NCBI RefSeq assembly: GCF_003852315.1 | Contig: NZ_CP027762.1 | Coordinates: forward strand, 5,685,501-5,749,500 | Length of the DNA: 64,000 nt | Source: Pseudomonas sp. LBUM920 | GTDB lineage: Bacteria; Pseudomonadota; Gammaproteobacteria; Pseudomonadales; Pseudomonadaceae | Direction of reading: 5' to 3' | Part shown: positions 8,811 through 15,326 of the stretch, piece after piece | How positions within the stretch are numbered: position 1 is the first letter of the stretch | Layout of the letters: each line of letters begins with the position of its first letter | Notes under the pieces: generated by a model | Seen by the model: the letters and a program-made list of their open reading frames with translations, nothing else | Told to the model about the DNA's origin: nothing | Database searches by the model: none | Position numbers and translations under genes: made by a program

Positions 8811-9901
8811 TACTGCACCTGATACCCGCGACTGGTGAGGCAGTTGCCCTGGGCCTGGCGGTAGGTTTGCACCACCGCAGGGTCCGGGGCGTAGGTGACG
8901 GTCCGTGGGTCGAAACCGCTTTGTTGCACTGCCCAGCGATAACAGTCGTAGCCGTCCTGCTGCACTTGCGCCGGTGACTGGCCGTTGGCCGGGTAGGCCA
9001 CCACGTCATAGCCATTGCCTTGCGGCGCAGGTTGCGGTGCCGGCACCTCTGTCGGCGGCTGCACCACCACGTACTGCTGGGTGGCGTTTTCGTAGGTGTA
9101 GTAAGAACCCGCTGCAAGGAAGAACAGCGCGCTTCCCACCCACACTTCGCGCGCATAGTCCGGCAGGTATTGCACGCGGATGCCGTACGGGGGCGTCACC
9201 ACGACATAACGCGGGCCTTGCGGGCGATACCAGTAACCGCCGGAGAAGAAGTAATCCTGGCCACGGTAAGGCACGCGGTAGTTGCGGTCGGGAAACCGAT
9301 CCACTGTATAGCCGGGGCGATATTGCGGGCCAGGGCCCCAACCATTGCCGTGCCCACTGGGACGACCCGGCCAGCGGTTGTCGTTGGGGTGGCCATTGTT
9401 GAAGCCGCCACCCGGGCGCCCGGGGCCATTGCCGGCCTGCCAATGCTGGTTGCCATCATTACGGCGCGGGATGTCCTGATAGTGACCCTGGCGCGGCTCC
9501 TGGGTTTGCCGAACCGTGTCCGGGCGCCCCTGAATCGGCAGGTTATTCGCGGGCTGCGGCGCCGGCCGAGGCTGTTCGGCACCTTGCGGGCGACCTTGCC
9601 ATTGCCCACCGCCGTGCTGCTGTTGCTCGGCGCGATCAAAATGCTGGTTTTGCGGCCGAGGCTGGTTGTTCTCGACATGCGGGTTCTGCGGGCGCGGCTG
9701 GTTGATTTCGGGGCGCGGTTGATTGTTTTGCGGACGTGGTTGGTTATTTTGCGGTCGCGGCTGTTCGTTGCCTTGCCGTCCGCCTTCGGGACCTCTTTCA
9801 TGCTGACCGCCCCCTTCAGAGCGCGGGTCGTCGGCCATCACGTGCGAGCCAACGGTCATCATCAGCAAACCTACACCTGCCATACGCCAGATGCGCTTCA
9901 T
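8807..9901 (-). CDS. DUF6515 family protein, proline/glutamine-repeat exported protein
   Basis: A 364-residue exported protein. The signal peptide (MKRIWRMAGVGLLMMTVGSHVMA) is followed by a long low-complexity region with about five imperfect copies of an NQPRPQN-type heptad and then Gly/Pro/Arg-rich sequence. The C-terminal half is ordered: DRNYRVPYRGQDYFFSGGYW, then GIRVQYLPDYAREVWVGS, then a short C-terminal module with YDCYRWAVQQSGFDP, which resembles glycine-zipper or DUF6515-type envelope proteins. Function is unknown. The ATG at 9901 starts at the signal peptide, and an in-frame start at 9913 is less likely. Confidence 0.8.
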   Translation of the reverse strand: MKRIWRMAGVGLLMMTVGSHVMADDPRSEGGGQHERGPEGGRQGNEQPRPQNNQPRPQNNQPRPEINQPRPQNPHVENNQPRPQNQHFDRAEQQQHGGGQWQGRPQGAEQPRPAPQPANNLPIQGRPDTVRQTQEPRQGHYQDIPRRNDGNQHWQAGNGPGRPGGGFNNGHPNDNRWPGRPSGHGNGWGPGPQYRPGYTVDRFPDRNYRVPYRGQDYFFSGGYWYRPQGPRYVVVTPPYGIRVQYLPDYAREVWVGSALFFLAAGSYYTYENATQQYVVVQPPTEVPAPQPAPQGNGYDVVAYPANGQSPAQVQQDGYDCYRWAVQQSGFDPRTVTYAPDPAVVQTYRQAQGNCLTSRGYQVQY

Positions 9902-10030
9902 GCTATTCCTCACTGCGGATAAGGGCCTAGAACGTCCGGCCTCATAGATGAGACTGGAAAAGCCTCGCCCGGTTCTGAGACAGGTTATCAGTCACGAGAA
10001 GTATTTTTTCGGGTAAAAACGCGCGCAAAG

Positions 10031-10059
10031 AAAAAGGGGTGACCCGTCGGCCACCCCTT
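10031..10059 (-). terminator. Rho-independent terminator on the minus strand
   Basis: Read on the minus strand, AAGGGGTG and CACCCCTT form a perfect 8-bp stem around a 10-base loop. The 3' side continues into a run of five T residues. Read on the plus strand there is no T tract, so the direction is minus. No annotated minus-strand gene lies immediately upstream (towards higher coordinates). Confidence 0.7.
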
Positions 10060-10281
10060 GAGAATTTCGTCCGTGCTCAACGCTTTTGACGTTGGCTCAC
10101 CTCACGCCGTCTTGTGGACAGTGTGCAGCCTGGAGGCCGGCTCAACCCTGCTGGGGCGGCGGCCGCAGCGGGCCTGATTGGGCGGGCTGCAGTGGACTGT
10201 TGTCCAGGCGGTGATTCTGTTGGTAATCATAGGCCCGCCGCGCCGACAGATGATTGCGAAGATTGCGTCAATAAACAGTGC

Positions 10282-10311
10282 TTGCGCAATTTTTAACCCT
10301 TCATAGATAAT
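10282..10311 (+). promoter_or_regulatory. Candidate sigma-70 promoter for the Lrp-type gene
   Basis: A TTGCGC -35-like hexamer (10282-10287) is followed after 18 bases by GATAAT (10306-10311), a five-of-six match to the -10 consensus, about 33 bases before the ATG. No experimental evidence is visible. Confidence 0.4.
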
Positions 10312-10343
10312 TCGCCGCAATAGTTACGACAAAGGCCAACCCA

Positions 10344-10823
10344 ATGAGCAAGCTTGACCGATACGACCTGAGTATTTTGGCGGAATTGCAGCGCGACGCG
10401 AGGATCTCCAACCAGGAGTTGGCCGAGCGCATCGGCTTGTCGCCTTCGCCCTGCTCGCGCCGGGTCAAGCAGCTTGAGGACGATGGCTACATCGCGCGCC
10501 AGGTCGCCTTACTCGATCGCAAGATGCTCGGCCTGAGCCTCACGGCCTATGTGCTGATCGGCATGGACCGCCACACACCCGAGCGTTTCGAGAATTTCGA
10601 AGCGGCCATCCGCACCCTGCCGCAAGTGCTGGAATGCAGTTTGGTCACTGGCATGGATGCGGACTATCAGTTGAAAGTGGTGGTGCCGGACATGGATCAC
10701 TACCAGAAACTGCTGCTGGGCCACCTGACCCGCATTGAAGGGGTGACCAGCGTGCGGTCGAGTTTTGTGCTTAACCAGGTACTCAACAGCACAGAATTGC
10801 CGCTGACCCACCTGCGTACCTGA
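10344..10823 (+). CDS. Lrp/AsnC family transcriptional regulator
   Basis: A 159-residue protein with the standard layout: an N-terminal winged helix-turn-helix (LDRYDLSILAELQRDARIS, then NQELAERIGLSPSPCSRRVKQ, residues 3-50) and a C-terminal RAM effector-binding domain (LTAYVLIGM through DMDHYQKLLLGHLTRIEGV). Such regulators bind amino acids and often control a divergently oriented or adjacent gene. No amino-acid metabolism gene is adjacent, so the target is not evident. It might instead act on the probable minus-strand transcript in the intergenic region upstream. That link is inference. Confidence 0.93.
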   Translation: MSKLDRYDLSILAELQRDARISNQELAERIGLSPSPCSRRVKQLEDDGYIARQVALLDRKMLGLSLTAYVLIGMDRHTPERFENFEAAIRTLPQVLECSLVTGMDADYQLKVVVPDMDHYQKLLLGHLTRIEGVTSVRSSFVLNQVLNSTELPLTHLRT

Positions 10824-10846
10824 TCGCGAAATCAATGAAGATCCAA

Positions 10847-10935
10847 TGTGGGAGCGGGCTTGCTCGCGAATGCGGTGGATCAGTTACCTATTCGTTAACT
10901 GACAGACCGCATTCGCGAGCAAGCCCGCTCCCACA
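10847..10935. repeat. REP doublet (head-to-head)
   Basis: Inverted arms TGTGGGAGCGGGCTTGCTCG and CGAGCAAGCCCGCTCCCACA with a spacer of roughly 35 bases, including GCGAATGCGGT on the left and ACCGCATTCGC on the right. The arms are essentially perfect. It follows the Lrp-type gene. Confidence 0.92.
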
Positions 10936-11019
10936 TTTGGATTGCACTTCGACTCAGGTCAATGTTGCGCCTGAAGCCCTGCTTTATACTTCCCGCCTGC
11001 CCTGCCGGAAAATGCTCAC

Positions 11020-11238
11020 ATGAACAACATCGACCCCGCCGTGTTTGAAGAATGGATGATGACCGGCCTGGTCACCATTCTGATCATTTTCATGGGCTTT
11101 ATCGTTTGGGACCTGGCGAAGAAATCCAAAGCCGGGCGCTTTGGCTCGTTCATTCTGTTCTTCGTACTGGGCCTGGGCGTGGCCGCGTTCATCATCAAGA
11201 GCGTGGTGATCGGCCTGATCGAATCCGGCGCCTTATAA
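11020..11238 (+). CDS. DUF2788 domain-containing membrane protein
   Basis: A 72-residue protein with two predicted membrane helices (WMMTGLVTILIIFMGFIVWDLA and GSFILFFVLGLGVAAFIIKSVV) separated by a short basic loop (KKSKAGR). This matches the DUF2788 family, a small inner-membrane protein of unknown function. Its TAA stop forms a six-base TTATAA palindrome with the TAA stop of the convergent rluE gene. Confidence 0.85.
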   Translation: MNNIDPAVFEEWMMTGLVTILIIFMGFIVWDLAKKSKAGRFGSFILFFVLGLGVAAFIIKSVVIGLIESGAL

Positions 11239-11868
11239 ACGCGCCGGCACTTCCTTCCATTGGCCCTGATCCAGGCCGTCAATCGACCAATCCCCGATAC
11301 GTACGCGCACCAAGCGCAAAGTCGGCAGGCCCACCGCTGCGGTCATGCGCCGCACCTGGCGGTTACGCCCTTCACGAATCACCAACTCCAACCAGTGCGT
11401 GGGCACGCTCTTGCGAAAACGCACCGGCGGATTGCGCGGCCACAACTCAGGCTCATCCAGCTGGCGCGCCTCGGCGGGCAAGGTCATGCCGTCGTTAAGC
11501 TCCACGCCGTCACGCAGGCGCTGCAATTGCTCTTCGGTCGGTTCGCCCTCGACTTGCACCCAGTAGGTTTTCGCCAGCTTGTGCTTGGGGTCGGCAATCC
11601 GGGCCTGCAGTTGACCATCGTTGGTCAGCAGCAGCAGGCCCTCGCTGTCACGGTCCAGGCGGCCAGCCGGGTAGATACCGGGGATGTCGATAAAATCCTT
11701 GAGGGTCGCGCGCCCGCCTTCGTCGCTGAACTGGGTCAGCACGTCGAAGGGTTTATTGAACAGGATCAACTTCGGCTCGGCCGGTGGTGCCTTGGCGACA
11801 CGACGGGGAGCGCAATACGCAGGTTTCACGCCAGGGCGGCGCGAATCGGGACGGGTGGGACGGGACAT
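11233..11868 (-). CDS. rluE: 23S rRNA pseudouridine synthase, RluE-like (RsuA family)
   Basis: A 211-residue pseudouridine synthase. The catalytic motif is GRLDRDSEGLLLLT with Asp72, and the RsuA/RluB/E/F signature REGRNRQVRRM occurs near the C-terminus. There is no N-terminal S4 domain, which fits RluE (modifying U2457 of 23S rRNA in E. coli) rather than RsuA or RluB. The basic N-terminal 30 residues are poorly conserved. I chose the ATG at 11868 (MSRPTRPDSR), because further upstream the frame continues only as an unlikely extension. Confidence 0.88.
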   Translation of the reverse strand: MSRPTRPDSRRPGVKPAYCAPRRVAKAPPAEPKLILFNKPFDVLTQFSDEGGRATLKDFIDIPGIYPAGRLDRDSEGLLLLTNDGQLQARIADPKHKLAKTYWVQVEGEPTEEQLQRLRDGVELNDGMTLPAEARQLDEPELWPRNPPVRFRKSVPTHWLELVIREGRNRQVRRMTAAVGLPTLRLVRVRIGDWSIDGLDQGQWKEVPARL

Positions 11869-11939
11869 GGCAAAGGAACATCTAACGGTCAGGACCGACA
11901 ATGCTAGTGGCCTGACCGCTAAATGACCATCCCAACCGC

Positions 11940-13412
11940 TTAGCGGAACGGCGGCTCGTCGAAGCTGCGCAGTTTGCGCGAGTGCAGCGAGTTGAGTTCG
12001 GTGCGCAACAGGTCCACCGCCTCGATGCCGATCTTCAAGTGCTGGCTGACCGCACGCTCATAGAACGCGTTGGCCGAACCCGGCAGCTTGATCTCGCTGT
12101 GCAGCGGCTTGTCCGAGACGCACAGCAACGTGCCATACGGCACCCGCAGACGATAGCCCTGGGCGGCGATGGTGCCGCTTTCCATGTCCACGGCCACGGC
12201 GCGGGACAGGTTGATCAGCGGCCGTTCCTGGGCCCAACGCAGCTCCCAGTTGCGGTCGTCATAGGTCAACACGGTGCCGGTGCGCAGGCGCTTTTTCAGC
12301 TCTTCGCCTTTCTCGCCAGTGACGTTGGCCGCCGCTTGCTGCAGGGCCATCTGCACTTCGGCCAGGGCCGGGATCGGAATATTCGGCGGCACCACGCGGT
12401 CCAGAATCCCGTCGCGGCGCATGTAGGCGTGGGCCAGTACGTAATCGCCAATGGTCTGGGATTGGCGCAGACCGCCGCAGTGGCCGATCATCAGCCAGCA
12501 ATGCGGGCGCAGCACGGCCAAATGATCGGTGATGTTCTTCGCATTCGATGGGCCAACGCCGATGTTCACCAGGGTCACGCCGTGGCCATCAGTGGCCTGC
12601 AGGTGATAGGCCGGCATCTGATAACGGTGCCAGACCACGCCCGCCGCAATGGCCGAGGCTTCGCCGTGGTCCATGCTCTTGTCGATGATCACGTTGCCCG
12701 GCAGCACCATGCGGATAAACCGCGGGTCACTGCGCAATTGCTCCAGGCCATGCAGGATGAACTGGTCAACATAGCGATGGTAGTTGGTCAGCAGGATCCA
12801 TGGCTGCACATGGCGCCAGTCGCTGCCGGTGTAGTGCACCAGGCGGCGCAGGGAAAAGTCCACGCGGGCGGCATCGAACAGCGCCAGCGGCAGCGGGTCG
12901 GTGTTTTCCCAGTCGTATAGGCCATCGGCGATACCGTCGGTGGCCGCGGACAGGTCGGTGCTGGGGAACACCCGCGCCAGGGTTGCGGCAGTCACGCCGG
13001 AGCCGGCCAGTTCGTCGCCCTGCTCCACCACATACGGGTAAGGAATATTCTGTTGGCTCACGCCGACTTCTACCGTCACGGTGAAGTCGTGCATCAGCGG
13101 CACCAGTTGCTCCAGCAGGTACTTACGGAACGCGGCCGGATGGGTGACGGTGACGCTGTAGGTTCCCGGCAGCTGAACCTTGGCGTACGCCCGAGTAGTC
13201 TGTGGGACTTCGCCGTGGCAGTGGTAGGTCAGGCGCAGTTCTGGATAGCGAAACAACGCGCGTTGCGCGGCGTCGGGCTCGACGCGGTCCTTGAGGTATT
13301 GCTTGAGGGCTTGATTGAGCGCACCGGTAGCACGCTCGTGAAGAGCCGCCAGCCGATCCACGGCTTCTTCGGCGGTTTGAACGACAACAAAAGCTTCGGT
13401 CACGGTAAGCAT
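11940..13412 (-). CDS. amn: AMP nucleosidase
   Basis: A 490-residue protein matching AMP nucleosidase in length and architecture. An N-terminal AMN domain includes YDWENTDPLPLALFDAARVDFSL and TNYHRYVDQFI. A C-terminal phosphorylase-like domain carries NIGVGPSNAKNITDHLAVLRP and AVDMESGTIAAQGYR. The enzyme hydrolyses AMP to adenine and ribose 5-phosphate, a salvage and energy-balancing step in the cytoplasm. It is transcribed alone, upstream of rluE on the same strand. A damaged REP doublet lies just upstream of the gene. Confidence 0.95.
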   Translation of the reverse strand: MLTVTEAFVVVQTAEEAVDRLAALHERATGALNQALKQYLKDRVEPDAAQRALFRYPELRLTYHCHGEVPQTTRAYAKVQLPGTYSVTVTHPAAFRKYLLEQLVPLMHDFTVTVEVGVSQQNIPYPYVVEQGDELAGSGVTAATLARVFPSTDLSAATDGIADGLYDWENTDPLPLALFDAARVDFSLRRLVHYTGSDWRHVQPWILLTNYHRYVDQFILHGLEQLRSDPRFIRMVLPGNVIIDKSMDHGEASAIAAGVVWHRYQMPAYHLQATDGHGVTLVNIGVGPSNAKNITDHLAVLRPHCWLMIGHCGGLRQSQTIGDYVLAHAYMRRDGILDRVVPPNIPIPALAEVQMALQQAAANVTGEKGEELKKRLRTGTVLTYDDRNWELRWAQERPLINLSRAVAVDMESGTIAAQGYRLRVPYGTLLCVSDKPLHSEIKLPGSANAFYERAVSQHLKIGIEAVDLLRTELNSLHSRKLRSFDEPPFR

Positions 13413-13492
13413 CCTGTGTTCTGACTTGCAGGCCTTTATCTTGCCTGTATCCCAGCCTCACTGAAACAGTGGGATTGGAATGCGGTTAATAA

Positions 13493-13571
13493 TGTGGGAG
13501 CGGGCTTGCTCGCGAATGCGGTGTATCAGTCACCTAATCAGTCACTGACAGACCGTATTCGCGCTCCCACA
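13493..13571. repeat. REP doublet with a deletion in the right arm
   Basis: The left arm is intact (TGTGGGAGCGGGCTTGCTCG). The right arm reads TTCGCGCTCCCACA where the other copies have TTCGCGAGCAAGCCCGCTCCCACA, so about ten bases of the core are missing. It lies between amn and the acyl-CoA dehydrogenase gene. Confidence 0.85.
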
Positions 13572-13587
13572 TTTTGACCGCGTGTAG

Positions 13588-15237
13588 TCAGAGGGTTGGG
13601 GTTGAGCGGGTGACGATAGCTCCCACATCCACCCCACGCGGCAAGGTGCCATACACCCGACCGGACGACTCCCCCAAGCGGCTGGCAATAAAGCCATCAC
13701 TGACCGCCGCGTTCCCGGCCTCCAGCAACAGTTTGGCCTGCAACGCCACGGCAATGTCCTCGGTCAATTGGCGCGCGCGGTACTGGATGTCCTGGGTGTC
13801 CATAAACGCCGACTTAAGCTGCTCGATATGCCGCGCCAGTTGCGTGTGGCCATGCCCGTCCCCGAGTTCGACAAACAGCGCCTCGAGCACGCCCGGTTCT
13901 TTCGACAGTGCCCGCAACACGTCCAGGCACTGCACATTGCCGGAACCTTCCCACGTTGAATTCACCGGCGCCTCACGGTACAAGCGCGGCAGGATGCTGT
14001 CCTCGACATACCCGGCACCGCCCATGCACTCGGCCGCCTCGTTGATCATTGCTGGCGCGCGCTTGCAGATCCAATACTTGCCCACTGCCGTCACCAGCCG
14101 GGCGAATTTGGCTTCCTGCTCGTTATCCAGATGGTCCAGCGCCCGGCCCATGCGCATGCTCAATGCCAGCGACGCCTCGCTTTCCAGGGCCAGGTCAGCC
14201 AATACGTTTTGCATCAGCGGCTGCTCACTCAACACACGGCCACCTACCAAGCGGTGCGCACAATGATGACTGGCCTGGGTCAACGCCTGACGCATCAGGG
14301 CGCTGGAGCCAACCATGCAGTCGAAGCGGGTCATGGCGACCATTTCGATAATGGTCGGCACGCCACGGCCCTCTTCGCCGATCATCCAGGCCAGCGCGCC
14401 ACGAAACTCCACTTCGCTGGAGGCGTTGGAGCAGTTGCCGAGTTTGTTTTTCAGGCGCTGGATGTAGAACTCGTTGCGGGTGTCATCCGGGCGGTGCCGG
14501 GGCAGCAGGAAACAGGTCAAGCCTTTGTCGGTCTGCGCCAGCGTGAGGAACGCGTCACACATCGGCGCCGAGCAGAACCACTTGTGCCCCACCAGCTCGT
14601 AGGCTTGCCCTGGGCCGCCCGCGCCCACCGGATACGCGCGGGTGGTGTTGGCGCGCACGTCGGTGCCACCCTGCTTCTCGGTCATGGCCATGCCGATGGT
14701 GGCCCCGGCCTTGTGGGCGATGCCGACATTGCGCGGGTCGTATTCGGTGCTGAGGATTTTCGGCAGCCAGGTCTGCGCCAGATCCGGTTGCAGGCGCAGG
14801 GCCGGCACGCAGGCGAAGGTCATGGTCAGCGGGCAACCGGTGCCCGCTTCGGCCTGGCTGTGCAGGTAGGTCATGGCGGCGCGCGCCACGTGGGCGCCGG
14901 GTTGCGGGTGCGCCCACGGCAGCGACGGCAGGCCATGTTCGACGGCGGTGCGCATCAGCTCGTGGTACGCCGGATGAAACGCCACCCAGTCGATGCGATG
15001 GCCATAACGGTCATGGCTGTTGAACACCGGCTTGTTCTCGTTTGCCAGGAACCCGGCTGCCATCAACGGCCCGCCCGCCAGTGCGCCATACGCATCGATA
15101 CGCGCATGGGCCCAGCCGGCGCCAAAGCGGCGCGACCAGTCTTGCAGGGGCACGTCAATGCGGTACAGGTTGGTGCCGTCCAGGGACGGTGGCTGATTGG
15201 TGACGTCGTGGGTTTCGGCGAACTGATGCAGGTTCAT
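13588..15237 (-). CDS. AidB-like acyl-CoA dehydrogenase
   Basis: A 549-residue flavoprotein of the acyl-CoA dehydrogenase superfamily, longer than standard members (about 380-400 residues) and matching AidB/isovaleryl-CoA-like enzymes. Visible features include MAMTEKQGGTDVRANTT (substrate/FAD region), GHKWFCSAPMCDAFLTLAQT and ECMGGAGYVEDSILPRLYREAPV. The last of these is followed by STWEGSGNVQCLDVLR, the C-terminal FAD-binding signature. E. coli AidB is induced by alkylating agents and binds DNA, but its substrate is uncertain. It lies 89 bases downstream of ladS on the same strand, and I infer no functional link. Confidence 0.88.
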   Translation of the reverse strand: MNLHQFAETHDVTNQPPSLDGTNLYRIDVPLQDWSRRFGAGWAHARIDAYGALAGGPLMAAGFLANENKPVFNSHDRYGHRIDWVAFHPAYHELMRTAVEHGLPSLPWAHPQPGAHVARAAMTYLHSQAEAGTGCPLTMTFACVPALRLQPDLAQTWLPKILSTEYDPRNVGIAHKAGATIGMAMTEKQGGTDVRANTTRAYPVGAGGPGQAYELVGHKWFCSAPMCDAFLTLAQTDKGLTCFLLPRHRPDDTRNEFYIQRLKNKLGNCSNASSEVEFRGALAWMIGEEGRGVPTIIEMVAMTRFDCMVGSSALMRQALTQASHHCAHRLVGGRVLSEQPLMQNVLADLALESEASLALSMRMGRALDHLDNEQEAKFARLVTAVGKYWICKRAPAMINEAAECMGGAGYVEDSILPRLYREAPVNSTWEGSGNVQCLDVLRALSKEPGVLEALFVELGDGHGHTQLARHIEQLKSAFMDTQDIQYRARQLTEDIAVALQAKLLLEAGNAAVSDGFIASRLGESSGRVYGTLPRGVDVGAIVTRSTPTL

Positions 15238-15326
15238 GACGGGCCTCCTGGAAAAAGGCCACGTGCAGTTGAGGCCTGAATTTCAGTTAAGCACCGTCAC
15301 GGGGCTTAAAAAAGTGGCATACCCGC

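Larger units (their letters stand above)
9902..10343. other. 442-bp intergenic region between DUF6515 and Lrp-type genes
   Basis: I see no convincing protein gene here. A 72-codon minus-strand frame (10102-10320) lacks a ribosome-binding site and looks random. The region contains a clear minus-strand terminator at 10,031-10,059 and a plausible plus-strand promoter for the Lrp-type gene. It must also hold the DUF6515 promoter near its left end. The terminator does not belong to any annotated upstream minus-strand gene, which implies an unannotated transcript. Confidence 0.6.

Noticed and set aside
10102..10320. 72-codon minus-strand gene in the Lrp-type intergenic region
   Set aside because: No ribosome-binding site, unusual composition and no family. 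The terminator downstream is better explained by a non-coding transcript.
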